Shown one piece after another: positions 35,625 through 46,856 of a stretch of 64,000 nucleotides of DNA. The position numbers and the translations under genes are program-made. The notes beneath the pieces are model-generated. The model had not been told where the DNA came from. It made no database searches and saw only the letters and a program-made list of their open reading frames with translations. The stretch comes from Gordius sp. MW1 (Eukaryota > Nematomorpha > Gordioida > Gordea > Gordiidae): contig OZ038526.1 in assembly GCA_964036665.1 (NCBI GenBank), forward strand, positions 19,902,001 to 19,966,000. The letters are read 5' to 3'. The number at the start of each line of letters is the position of its first letter. The stretch's first letter is position 1.

Positions 35625-36710
35625 TTAACAATATTTGTGATATATAAACTTCATCGAATATATTTAACTATTGTTTATTTTTCAATTTACTCGTGGTTGA
35701 CATTTAAATGGTTTTAAATGTCTAAAATAAATTTAATAAATAACTTCAACTAATTACAAAGAACTCAGCTACGTTTTATGCGCATTTAATAGAACATTCT
35801 AAAAAACAGGGCAACCCCAGACAAGCATACCCATTTTCAACCCCCTGTACTTTCTAACAATGGTTTTGGTACCATAACGCTTTTAGGCAAACGCGAGAAA
35901 AGTACAATCGTGTTATTATGAGGTCGATCTAAGAGGAAATATACTAAACTTTTTATGAAAACGCATAGGCCGTAGTATTAATGGATCGTTACCAATCAAT
36001 CCATGCGCATTCAAATACTAAGCCTACCTTTCTACGGATGACCGTTTCTGAACAACTCATCAAGGCTATATCGCCCCCATTATATCGGTTGAAGGAGTTT
36101 ATTTAAATGCGTGGGTATCAGAAAATTTTTATAATGTTTTTGGTTACGGTGGATAGTCAGGTCGTGGTCAGCCCTGAGGTAAAAATGCACTTATTGGAGA
36201 ATACTCCAGGGCGGCACAGCACGGACCGAGTGGTTCAGCAATTTGAAAGGATTAGGGGTGAGGGTCCGTAAGCAACAGAACTCCTTGCGCTACTTATTAT
36301 TAATTATTTCTGAATGTATAAATGTACCTTTATGTATTTTGTAGCCAATAGTTACTTATACTGATATATACAATAAATCATATGTTTTCGTTTCTAACAC
36401 TGAATCTCGCCGAATAAATTTTACGTTTAAAGAACTCTTTCCCTCCAACTAATGATCCCTACTCCCCGTAAAGATCTATATCCTCTCCACTTAGATATCC
36501 CTATCCTCCCCTACTAAATAAACACTCCCCATATCCATACCTCTCACAGCTTTTACTGTTTTTAGGAGGATATCAACAAAATGTAAAGATTTTTTAAATT
36601 GTATTTAACACTTGTCGTATCCCGCGTGTGTAACGCATTCTTTATACACCACGCATCAATAATTTTATACACGCATGCGCTTCCCCCCCCTCCCTTTCCA
36701 CTTAGGTATA
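35625..36710. other. intergenic DNA, no gene recognised
   Basis: GC content is slightly higher around 35900-36270, where no long ORF exists. No element ends recognised. Confidence 0.45.
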
Positions 36711-37855
36711 TTAACACTTCGTAGGTTGGGTCCAAAATGCCAACACCGATGGTATTTGGGGTTATAATTACCCCAAACTTTAAATAGCTATAACTTAGAT
36801 GTTTTATAATATAAACTTGTCAAAATTTGCAAGAATAATAATTCAACTCTTCTACATTCATTAATATATTAATTTGGCTAATTTATCAAGTGGTTTAATT
36901 TTTTTACCTATAATTAGAGCAACCCCCAAAATTTTTCCCCTACTGACTATTTTGGCTCATACCAAAATAAAATATTTTTTATTTTATGATTTAATCAATA
37001 GGATTATATAAAAGAAGGTTGAAACTATAAATGTGGAAAATTTGGTAAAAAATAACCCCAAAACAAAAAAATAGAGATGTTCAAACTTAGGCAATTTTTG
37101 GCTTTTAATTTTTTAAGGCAAAAAAGTTACTATTGGTCTTAACTCATACTTTTTTAAATTTAAATGTTATTTTATAAAATTTTTCATATAGATTTATAAT
37201 AAAAGATCAAAATTAATGAAAAATATTTAAATGAAAAATGTTATATAAGAAATTTTATGAGGCTATAAAAATAGTTACATATACATTTTCTACATATATT
37301 TATATAGTCATAAATTTGCTAAATTTCCCTCTACTCTTAATTATTTCATCTGTAATAAGTAATTTAAAACAATCAAGAGGAGTTTTGGTTGCCCATCCAA
37401 ATGGCTTTACTCCAGGTAAATGAAATACACAATTCAATTTTGTTCTAACATTTTTATTAGGACAATTTTTGTGGCACTTAGTATTCCTTTGAAATACATC
37501 ATATAATAAAAACTTCTAAGTTATCTATATATATAAAGTAAAGTGTATATATGTATGTATATATGTATATATGTATGTAAGGGCTAATCTCTGAAACTAC
37601 CGGCCCGATTCGCGCGAAAATTTACCCCTAGGTTCCCAGGGCGGCCAGGGGTAAAATAGCTTTTTCAGAATCCTAAAATTTCTTTTAATTTTCGAGATAT
37701 TGGGTTTTACGCGTTTTGACGTTCAATAAAATGTCAATCAAACGCACCTCCTCGCGTTCGTCGAAAATTTGAATATACAGACGGTTCTTTAGTAAAGGTG
37801 TATCACTTTTAATATTTTTTTAAAAAGTAGCTTTAAAAATATCGTACATTTCATG

Positions 37856-38640
37856 ATCCCTACCTATGTGCCATTTTAATTCAAGCGCCTAATTCAAGAT
37901 TAATTCTGTAATTTTGATCAATATTCCATATTTATTGGTTATTTAAATTCAACATTCAGATAAAAATTTAGATGTATATTTTTAAAAAATAATTTACTTA
38001 ATTCTTTCTTATTTATATTGTTATTTTTTTTAAATTAATTAATTTATTTATATTTTACAAATTTTCAGACTACCTTAGTGTTTTAAACGTATATCGTTAC
38101 ACATGTGAATTTTTTTTAAATTAATTAATTTATTTATATTTTACAAATTTTCAGACTACCTTAGTGTTTTAAACGTATATCGTTACACATGTGAATTTTT
38201 TTTAAATTAATTAATTTATTTATATTTTACAAATTTTCAGACTACCTTAGTGTTTTAAACGTATATCGTTAAACATGTGAATTTTTTTTAAATTATTTAA
38301 TTTATTTATATTTTACAAATTTTCAGACTACCTTAGTGTTTTAAACGTATATCGTTACACATTTGCATCCCTACCTATGTGCCATTTTAATTCAAGCGCC
38401 TAATTCAAGATTAATTCTGTAATTTTGATCAATATTCCATATTTATTGGTTATTTAAATTCAACAACCAGATAAGAATTTAGATGTATATTTTTAAAAAA
38501 TAATTTACTTAATTCTTTCTTATTTATATTGTTATTTTTTTAAATTAATTAATTTATTTATATTTTACAAATTTTCAGACTACCTTAGTGTTTGAAACTT
38601 TTATCGTTACACATTTGCAATCGACCTTCATTTCTTACTG
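37856..38640 (+). repeat. Helitron 5' internal duplications
   Basis: A block starting ATCCCTACCTATGTGCC occurs at about 37856 and 38366. Units of about 86 bp holding AAATTAATTAATTTATTTAT and CAGACTACCTTAGTGTTTT start at 38032, 38118, 38204, 38290 and 38542. Confidence 0.85.
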
Positions 38641-38799
38641 CCATTCGCCATATCATCTACATGTTAGTGCCAGTTTTTGGAAGCTTTGACATGTAATACA
38701 ACGGTATGATACCAATTTGAAGATAAACATCTCTATGATAGCTTAGTTTAATAACATACTTAACTAATACTGTTTCATTTTAAGCACCCCCCCCCCCAA

Positions 38800-40256
38800 A
38801 TGATAAAAAATATTATTTTAATTTTGCTGCTCCCTATTATAACCAACAAGCTCATATGCCACGGCGGAAAAAAACTTTCAAAAACTCTACGTACTACAAA
38901 AACCGCAAAGAAGACCAGAGCAGCTGAAACTGGCGAAAAGCGCAACGCCCGGCTAGCCGCCCTTCGGAACCGAGCCTCAACGTCGAAAACATCTGAAACT
39001 GGCGAAAAGCGCAACGCCCGGCTTGCCGACCTTCGGAACCGAGCCTTCACGTCGAGAGCAGCTCAAACTGGCGAAAAGCGCAACGCCCGGCTAGCCGCCC
39101 TTCGGAACCGAGCCTCCACGTCGAAAACATCTGAAACTGGCGAAAAGCGCAACGCCCGGCTTGCCGACCTTCGGAACCGAGCCTCCACGTCGAGAGCAGC
39201 TGAAACTGGCGAAAAACGCAACGCCCGGCTAGCCGACATTCGGAACCGAGCCTCCACGTCGAGAGCAGCTGAAACTGGCGAAAAACGCAACGCCCGCCTT
39301 ACCGCCCTTCGGAACCGAGCCTCCACGTCTAAAGCAGCTGAAACTGACGGAAAACGCAACGCCCGGCTTGCCGACCTTCGGAACCGAGCCAGGCTTACAC
39401 GAAATAGGTCGGGAGCCAATTTAACCTTAGCCGCTTTTGCGTATGATTCGGCTTATGATTACAGCCTCCATCCCTCCGTCACAATTGGCCGAATGGAAAC
39501 ACTGTGTGTACATTGTCAGGCTCTACGTTTCCGAACAGAACAGGGTGGAATGTGTTGTTTGAATGGGAAGGTCAATTTACCACCTCTGGAAGAGCCACCG
39601 GAACCGCTTTTAAGTTACGTTTCTGGGGCTACTCCTATCTCCAAACACTTTCTCAAATACATTCGCCAATACAACGCTTGCTTTCAAATGACATCGTTTG
39701 GAGCAACGCGCATTATTTATGATGGTGGTTTCATGCCCACGTTTAGAGTACAAGGGCAAATTTACCACCTAATCGGGTCCCTTCTCCCGGTACCTGATGC
39801 TGCCCACGGCTTTCTCCAAATATATTTCATGGGCGACGCTGAAACTGATCAACGGTGCGGGATGCATCCCGTTATCCGCCGTGATATAGTCACCGCGTTG
39901 CAGCACTTATTCCACACTAAAAATCATCTGGTTACCCTGTTCAAACTCGCTTTAGAGCGAATGCCCACTGACGATTATAATGTTGTTATCAAGGCTGATA
40001 GGACGCCACCTGGTGAACATGAAAGACGCTTTAACGCGCCTACGATAGACGAAGTAGCGATCGTCATGGTTGGAAGCGAATTCGAGCGTCGCGATATTAT
40101 TATAAGCCGAAGAGATGAAACACTCAAAAATATCGATGCCACGCACAGATCATACGATGCCCTGCAATACCCTAAATTGTTTTGCCAAGGAGAGGATGGC
40201 TACCACCTAAATCTAATGCGTCTAGATTCCGCTACGCGAGCTCCTACACAAAAAAG
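38800..40256 (+). CDS. Helitron Rep N-terminal part
   Basis: Residues 1-40 start with a hydrophobic run, then a basic stretch. Seven 23-residue repeats (AAETGEKRNARLADLRNRAS type, 69-bp period) follow at 38920-39400. Next come a Cys cluster (LCVHCQALRF..GGMCCLNGKV) and typical Helitron sequences YNACFQMTSFGA, PTFRVQGQIYHLIGSLLP, FLQIYFMGD, VIKADRTPPGEHERRFNAPT and RSYDALQYPKLFCQGEDGYH. A GT..AG pair at 40257-40308 could be a 52-bp intron, but splicing misses the next frame by one base. The A6 run at 40250-40255 is the likely lesion. Confidence 0.85.
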
Positions 40257-40308
40257 GTAAGCTTATCATTCTTTGTGCCCCTATATGCTCCGTGTATTTG
40301 TCTACTAG

Positions 40309-41526
40309 GTATCGGCGATGAATTTTTACGCGTATCGGCTAATGACACGCGCTAACCAACCTAACCACATCTTGCGGTGCCGACAACTATTTCATCAATA
40401 TGTCGTCGACATGTATGCCAAGATCGAGAGCGAACGCCTCCTTTACATCCGCCTTAATCAGGGATTACTTCGGGCCGACCAATATATTCACTTGCGCGAT
40501 GCCATTGCGAAGGATGGTAACACGTCCGATATTGGTCGAATGGTCATCCTTCCGGCTACGTATACGGGAAGTCCCCGTCACATGCATGAATATACGCAGG
40601 ATGCGATGTCATATGTACGTAAATTCGGCTGCCCTACTCTGTTTATAACTTTCACCTGCAATCCTGCCTGGCCCGAAATTACGGATTTACTTTTGGCAGG
40701 CCAGAAACCAGCGCATCGTCACGATCTGACCGCCCGTGTTTTCCGCCTAAAACTTCGTTGCCTTATTGATCTTATAGCTAAATCTCATATATTCGGGCAA
40801 ACTACCTGTTGGATGTACTCGATCGAATGGCAGAAAAGAGGGCTACCCCATGCTCATATTCTAATTTGGCTCCTAGACACCATTCATCCGTCGCAAATAG
40901 ATAGCATTATTTGTGCAGAACTACCCGATCCGCAAACCGATCCCGTTTTGTTTACCACTGTTACTCGCCATATGATTCACGGACCTCGCGGCGGTATAAA
41001 TAACGCGTCCCCGTGCATGAAAGAAGGTAAATGCTCTAAACGTTATCCTAAACGCCTGACTCAAGAAACGAAAACTGGCGTCGACGGCTATTCACTATAT
41101 AGACGCCGTGCACCCGGCGAGGGAGGTCACACCTGCACAATACAGGTAAAAAATTCCCCAATCGAAATTGACAACAGCTGGATAGTCCCTTACTCTCCCC
41201 TACTCGCAAAAATATTCACGGCTCACATAAACGTTGAGTACTGCAACTCCGTAAAGTCCATCAAGTACATATGCAAATATGTCAACAAAGGCAGCGATAT
41301 GGCAGTTTTTGGCCTAGCGCGTTCTAACCCGGATGAAATTACCCAATTTCAAACGGGTCGGTATATCAGCAGCAATGAGGCTGTTTGGCGAATCCTCGCG
41401 TTCCCAATTCACGAACGTTACCCACCCGTTTTACATCTTGCAGTTCATTTAGAAAATGGCCAGCGCGTCTACTTCACTGAGGCGACCGCCGTTCACAAAG
41501 TGGCACACCCCCCAATACCACATTGA
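40309..41526 (+). CDS. Helitron Rep nuclease core (HUH)
   Basis: Starts in the MNFYAYRLMTR frame. The HUH motif is GLPHAHILIWL; the Rep tyrosine region is IKYICKYVNKGSD. Other family marks are GCPTLFITFTCNPAWPEI, CWMYSIEWQKR and HMIHGPRGG. The Rep nicks DNA and joins it through tyrosine to start rolling-circle movement. The frame is lost at a C6 run (41505-41511) and goes on in the 41523 ORF. Confidence 0.88.
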   Translation, partial: VSAMNFYAYRLMTRANQPNHILRCRQLFHQYVVDMYAKIESERLLYIRLNQGLLRADQYIHLRDAIAKDGNTSDIGRMVILPATYTGSPRHMHEYTQDAMSYVRKFGCPTLFITFTCNPAWPEITDLLLAGQKPAHRHDLTARVFRLKLRCLIDLIAKSHIFGQTTCWMYSIEWQKRGLPHAHILIWLLDTIHPSQIDSIICAELPDPQTDPVLFTTVTRHMIHGPRGGINNASPCMKEGKCSKRYPKRLTQETKTGVDGYSLYRRRAPGEGGHTCTIQVKNSPIEIDNSWIVPYSPLLAKIFTAHINVEYCNSVKSIKYICKYVNKGSDMAVFGLARSNPDEITQFQTGRYISSNEAVWRILAFPIHERYPPVLHLAVHLENGQRVYFTEATAVHKVAHPPIPH

Positions 41527-42740
41527 CAGCCTTTTTCCAGCTGTGTCAAACGGACTCTTTTGCGCAAACCCTGCTATACCCTGACATACCGAAGTATTAC
41601 ACTTGGAACGCAGCACGGAAGGTGTTTGAACGAAGAAAACAGGGACCTGTGGTTGCAGGTTATCCGGACATCCATGTGGCTGATGCTTTGGGACGTATGT
41701 ATACAATCCATCCCAATCAGTCCGAATGTTTTTATTTGCGCATGCTGCTTCACAATGTCCGAGGCCCGACATCATTTCAGGCTCTGAAAACGATCTCCGG
41801 CACCGTGTGCGCCACATATAGACAAGCCTGTCTTGAACTTCAGCTGCTGGAAAATGACCAGCATTGGGATACGACCTTAGAGGAAGCGTCACTCATATGT
41901 CTCCCCTACCAACTCCGTAATTTATTTGCGCTCATTGTGACCACCTGCGCCCCATCAAATCCAACAGACCTGTGGCACAGGCACAAGGAAAGCCTCAGCG
42001 AGGACGTTCTTTTGCGCATTCGGAGAGCAAATCCGGCATTAGATATTTCCTATTCCGATGACATCTTTAACCGTGCTCTTATATTATTGGAGTACCAATG
42101 TATGTCCATAAGCAATAAAATGCTATGCCAATTTGGTTTACCTGCACCCCTCCGCACCAGCCACGATGTACAACCGAAAGACGTATGGCTCGAACTGCAA
42201 TACGATGTTACCCATCAGCGCAGAATTATACAGGAACGCGAACTAATTTTGACCGTCGGCCAGAAAACCGCGTATGACACCGTACTCCAGTACGCCGCAA
42301 CCGGTAATGGCGGCCTGCTTTTCCTTGATGCTCCCGGCGGCACCGGTAAAACATTTCTACTTAATCTTTTATTGGCAAAATTTCGCGCCAATAACGAGCT
42401 AGCCCTAGCAGTCGCATCATCGGGTATAGCGGCGACGTTACTCGATGGAGGCCGCACGGCGCATTCTACTTTCCAGCTCCCCCTAAATCTGCATCAGATT
42501 GAGAAACCTATCTGTAATATCAGTCGGAACTCTGGAATTGGGACAGTCCTAAAGACATGTTCAATCATAATTTGGGATGAATGTACGATGGCGCATAAAA
42601 AAGCGCTCGAGGCACTAGATCGTACTCTCAGAGACTTGCGGAAAATTGACTTCCCTATGGGGGGTGCCTTATTGTTGCTAGCCGGAGATTTTCGACAGAC
42701 ATTACCTGTTATCCCAGAGCAACACCGGCTGATGAGCTAG
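41523..42740 (+). CDS. Helitron PIF1-like helicase, N-terminal part
   Basis: It continues the Rep polypeptide (PDIPKYYTWN, FYLRMLLHNVRGPTSF). Helicase motifs are Walker A DAPGGTGKTFLL, Walker B IIIWDECTM and motif III LLLLAGDFRQTLPVIP. A missing base in a CCC run near 42710 breaks the frame; the next frame reads PRATPADELDACLKAS and TNMRV. Helicase action would unwind the single-stranded transposition intermediate. Confidence 0.88.
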   Translation: MTAFFQLCQTDSFAQTLLYPDIPKYYTWNAARKVFERRKQGPVVAGYPDIHVADALGRMYTIHPNQSECFYLRMLLHNVRGPTSFQALKTISGTVCATYRQACLELQLLENDQHWDTTLEEASLICLPYQLRNLFALIVTTCAPSNPTDLWHRHKESLSEDVLLRIRRANPALDISYSDDIFNRALILLEYQCMSISNKMLCQFGLPAPLRTSHDVQPKDVWLELQYDVTHQRRIIQERELILTVGQKTAYDTVLQYAATGNGGLLFLDAPGGTGKTFLLNLLLAKFRANNELALAVASSGIAATLLDGGRTAHSTFQLPLNLHQIEKPICNISRNSGIGTVLKTCSIIIWDECTMAHKKALEALDRTLRDLRKIDFPMGGALLLLAGDFRQTLPVIPEQHRLMS

Positions 42741-43595
42741 ATGCCTGCCTGAAGGCTTCACATCTTTGGTGGAAGTTTACTATCCTCACTCTTACTACGA
42801 ACATGCGCGTCCATTTACTCCCGGATACGTCTCTATTTGCACAACAACTCCTAGATTTGGGGAACGGTACCTTTCCATTTAGCCCGTATCCAAGTGAAAG
42901 CATCTTTCCAACAACCTTTTGTCACCTACTACCATCGCCTTATGGTGTTCCCCGACATTGCAACGCACTACACCAATCACACATGGCTCTGTGAACGTGC
43001 AATATTAGCGCCAACAAATGCAGCCGTCACCCGTATGAATGATCGTATACAAGTGCACATTCCAGGTGATCCTTTTACTTACAGCTCTATTGATACGGTT
43101 ATAGAAACCAATCAAATTGTAAATTATCCTGTTGAATTTTTGAATTCTTTAACACCTTCTGGTCTCCCACCACATAAATTAACCTTGAAACCTGGTTGCC
43201 CTATAATACTCCTGCGTAATTTACATCCCCCGAGGTTGTGTAATGGCACCAGACTTGCCGTAAAACAACTGCGTCCAAACGTCATTGCGGCTACTATAAT
43301 CAGCGGCACGTATAAAGGCGAGGACGTGATGATCCCACGCATCCCCATGATCCCTACCGATGTACCCTTTGAATTCAAGCGCGTACAGTTTCCTGTACGC
43401 CTAGCATTCGCAATGACAATTAATAAAGCCCAGGGTCAATCATTAACAGTTGTTGGCTTAAATCTAGAAAATCCATGCTTTTCGCATGGCCAGCTATATG
43501 TAGCCTGCTCCCGTGTAGGCACACCTAGCAACCTATTTATTTTTGCGCCGGAGGGTAAAACCAAAAATGTTGTATATCCTATGGCCTTGCAATGA
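42720..43595 (+). CDS. Helitron helicase, C-terminal part (two frames)
   Basis: 42720-42900 is in one frame (ADELDACLKASHLWWKFTIL, TTNMRV). 42894-43595 is in another, with LCERAILAPTNAAV, LTLKPGCPIILLRNL, RVQFPVRLAFAMTINKAQGQ (motif V) and LYVACSRVGTPSNLFIFAPE (motif VI). The stop is TGA at 43593-43595. The join near 42900 is a fourth frame break. Confidence 0.85.
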
Positions 43596-43791
43596 TCCTG
43601 CGATGGCATTTTATGCCATATTTCCACTTAAACCAAGGAAACGCTCCTTCGCTTCACACCCGGGAGCACCAGGTACCTTTCGTCTTATATTTTTTGCTAC
43701 ATCAAAATGCATATTCCCATAATCCCATATTGGGAACTACCTTCAGTATTTATCTCTCCAATCCACTATAATATTTTTTCAGCTTCCACTC

Positions 43792-44695
43792 AAACGGTCC
43801 TCCAGGAAAAACTGTCCCTAGACTATGCCAACTTTTACCTCCTCGCCTTCCCCGCTAACGTACCGGTAAATTATCTGACCCCATTTTAGATAAATCTTAT
43901 AAATAGGTTATCCTTATTTAACCACGGGAAAAACTGTCCCAAACGGTCCTCCAAGAAAAACTGTCCCTAGACTATGCCAACTTTTACCTCCTCGCCTTCC
44001 CCTCTAACGTGCCGGTAAATTATTTCATATATGACCCCATTTTAGATAAATCTTATAAATAGGTTATCCTTATTTAACCACGGGAAAAACTGTCCCAAAC
44101 GGTCCTCCAAAAAACTGTCCCTAGACTATGCCAACTTTTACCTCCTCGCCTTCCCCGCTAACGTGCCGGTAAATTATTTCATATATGACCCCATTTTAGA
44201 TAAGTCTTATAAATAGGTTATCCTTATTTAACCACGGGAAAAACTGTCCCAAACGGTCCTCCAAAAAAAACTGTCCCTAGACTTTGCCAACTTTTACCTC
44301 CTCGCCTTCCCCGCTAACGTGCCGGTAAATTATTTCATATATGACCCCATTTTAGCTAATTCTTATAAATAGGTTATCCTTATTTAACCACGGGAAAAAC
44401 TGTCCCAAACGGTCCTCCAAAAAAAACTGTCCCTAGACTATGCCAACTTTTACCTCCTCGCCTTCCCCTCTAACGTGCCGGTAAATTATTTCATATATGA
44501 CCCCATTTTAGATAAATCTTATAAATAATCCTTATTTAACCACGGGAAAAACTGTCCCAAACGGTCCTCCATAAAAACTGTCCCTAGACTATGCCAACTT
44601 TTACCTCCTCGCCTTCCCCGCTAACGTGCCGGTAAATTATTTCATATATGACCCCATTTTAGATAAGTCTTATTAATGGGTTATCCTTATTTAAC
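43792..44695 (+). repeat. six tandem copies of a ~154-bp unit near the Helitron 3' end
   Basis: AAACGGTCCTCCA starts units at 43792, 43941, 44097, 44251, 44407 and 44559, spaced 149-156 bp. Each holds CTGTCCCTAGACTATGCC, CCTCCTCGCCTTCCCC and ATATATGACCCCATTTTAG. Copies differ by a few bases. Confidence 0.92.
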
Positions 44696-44889
44696 CCCTT
44701 AAGGCTTGAGCCAAAGCAACGCTTGGCCGGGCACAGCTAGTTTCTTATAAAAGTAATTTGTTAGGCATGTCAATTAACTCTTCTTCATCTTTCTCCTGTT
44801 AACTCACGCACAGATTCATGACTACTCTAATATATGTAATCATAGAATCATCAAGAACTTGATAAAATGTTATAACTGTTATGTCATAT

Positions 44890-45675
44890 TAGAGGTTGCA
44901 CGGATCAAATTTTTTGATCCGATCCGATCCGAGGGGTTTTTGAAAAATTTTATATCCATCCGATCCGAGTTTTTTAAAATCTAAATCCGATCCGATCCGA
45001 GTTTTTTAAAACCTAAATACGATCCAATCCGATCCGAAATTTTTATATTAAAATTTTACGAACAGAACTTTTTATTGATGATTAAATTCAAAATACATAA
45101 AAAAAAGGTATAGCAATTTTAATAGACCTGAAATAAATATAAATTTTATTTGACTAATTCCATATTATCATATAAAAATAATAAAGAATCTAAATTTTCT
45201 GGTTTAATTCGGGGAAAGGAGCTACGCTTCTGCTTTAAGGAAAGGGGAGATTGTGATTGATGATTTTCGGAGTTGAGTTGGGATAGAAAGAGATGCGTGT
45301 CCTAAAAAGGAAACGGGAGATGCTGATTTAGTATTGACACTAGCTCCTTTCTCGCCAAACAAGAATGTCTAGCTAGGGAAAAACGCTAGGGAAATACTGA
45401 TAAATATATTAGGGTAAGTTAGGTAAAAAGTGGTATTGGGCATCAAAAATGGTTAAGTAAAAAAAGAAATCAAAGATAATTATGAAAAGGTATACTAAAA
45501 ATTATTATGTTTTAATTAATTAGAACTTATTATTGTTTATTTTAAATTTGAAAATCCGATCCGATCCGACTGAAATACCGATCCGACTTCCAAAATTAAA
45601 ATGTTGATCCGATCCGATCCGAGTTCGGACGGATCGGATCGGATGTCGGCTCGGATTGGTTTATGCACACCGCTA
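44890..45675. mobile_element. hAT MITE within piggyBac-like copy 2
   Basis: TAGAGGTTGCACGG and (reverse complement of the right) TAGCGGTGTGCA ends, with flanks TGTCATAT (44882-44889) and GTTCATAT (45676-45683). Piggybac-like copy 1 has the uninterrupted GTTCATAT at the same place. It shares GATCCGA end repeats with 7490-8685 and 52654-53769 but has lost the hATC part. Confidence 0.85.
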
Positions 45676-46734
45676 GTTCATATACCATCTTCAGGCGAAG
45701 AACTATAAAAAACTGCACTCTTTAATATTAGACTTATTAAAAAATCAAAAAATGCAGGAATAATCACACAAATAAGCACTTTGAAATACCACTAGGAAAA
45801 TTTAATATGTTAAAATTAGAGTTTAAAATTTGAATATTTTAAATAAAAAGAAATTTATACAAAAAAATTCTTTACAAAAGGGTTTACAATAATGGGTTTT
45901 AATAATATATTTCAAAAAAAATGTTGAACAATTTTTTTTCTTTCATTTTATGGAAGGTGGGGTCGTGGAAGACTCTGTGTATCTAAAAAACTCTCTATCT
46001 TAAAAACTATTGGATAAAAACTAGCCAAATTTTGCAGAGATATTCTGCGGTAAATTTTGTTAAGCTACGGAAAAAATGAAATTGTAATATTCACTAATTT
46101 ATTTTGTACAGCATTTTTAAACAGCTTGGGGTCATTATTACCCCACCTGACCAAAGAAGTGTTAAATATGTGTGTATGAGATAATTAGAGAAAGTAGATA
46201 TTAACAATATCAAGGCGCATCTTACGCATTAAAAATAAGTATAATAACTTTTAATTCGGATTTATTTCGCTATCCAATTCACATATGATCTATATTATTG
46301 TTTCACTATTTAAAACAAATAAAGGTTTTGTCTAAATCAAATAAAGATCAATCCATTATACCCTCTATTTCCTTCTGCGGACATATTAGTTGTGTTTGAA
46401 AAGTGGATCTGAAACCCACCGAAAATAAAACAAAATTATTCTAATTGAAATATTAAAATTTCAAAACCAACCCTCAATAATTCGCAAGACCGACATTCCT
46501 AATGTGCTGCTTGAAAATTATTGAAGGAGCGAACCTAGCAATCAGAAAAATAAAAATGTGTAACACACATGAATTTGCTAACTTTATTATTAATTTATTT
46601 ATTCACATATTTCAAATTATTTAAAGCCTCTTTTGCTTTCATTTTATTGATTCAAATATAATTAACATCATTGTAAAAATACATGTAATGCGGAGGTGCT
46701 TTCATCATGTAAATGCAGCTGCTGCCGATTTTGG

Positions 46735-46856
46735 TCTATTTTTCTTAGTCGCATAAACAGACCAAAGGCTTTTGGGTCAAACCTTTGGGCTGTTTATATT
46801 AAGTCGACAATCAAAGGTCGACCAAACAAAAACCAGCCGTTTTTACAACACTGGCA
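46735..46856. repeat. truncated palindromic MITE copy
   Basis: ACAGACCAAAGG, AAGTCGACAATCAAAGGTCG and CAGCCGTTTTTACAACACTG form the right half of the family. The left half is missing. Confidence 0.7.

Larger units (their letters stand above)
37524..44740 (+). mobile_element. Helitron, Rep/helicase-bearing
   Basis: The 5' end TCTATATATATAAAG follows an A at 37523. The 3' end GGCCGGGCACAGCTAG precedes a T at 44741, the A|T insertion rule of Helitrons. 5' and 3' non-coding parts hold tandem repeats (86 bp and about 154 bp). The coding region 38800-43595 encodes an HUH Rep nuclease joined to a PIF1-like helicase. No terminal inverted repeats or target duplication are present, as expected for rolling-circle transposons. 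Confidence 0.93.
36711..46165 (+). mobile_element. piggyBac-like element, copy 2, split by a Helitron and a hAT
   Basis: TTAA at 36711-36714 and 46162-46165 borders ends CACTTCGTAGGTTGGGT and (reverse complement of the right) CACTTCTTTGGTCAGG. Removing 37524-44740 and 44890-45675 leaves about 1.45 kb, matching the inverted copy at 11705-13135 along its length. ORF 37238-37423 repeats SNLKQSRGVLVAHPNGF of copy 1. Confidence 0.8.

Noticed and set aside
38775-39419. Two - strand ORFs of Ala/Arg/Phe repeats opposite the Helitron Rep N-terminus
   Set aside because: Antisense shadows of the 69-bp in-frame repeat on the + strand, which continues into Rep family sequence.
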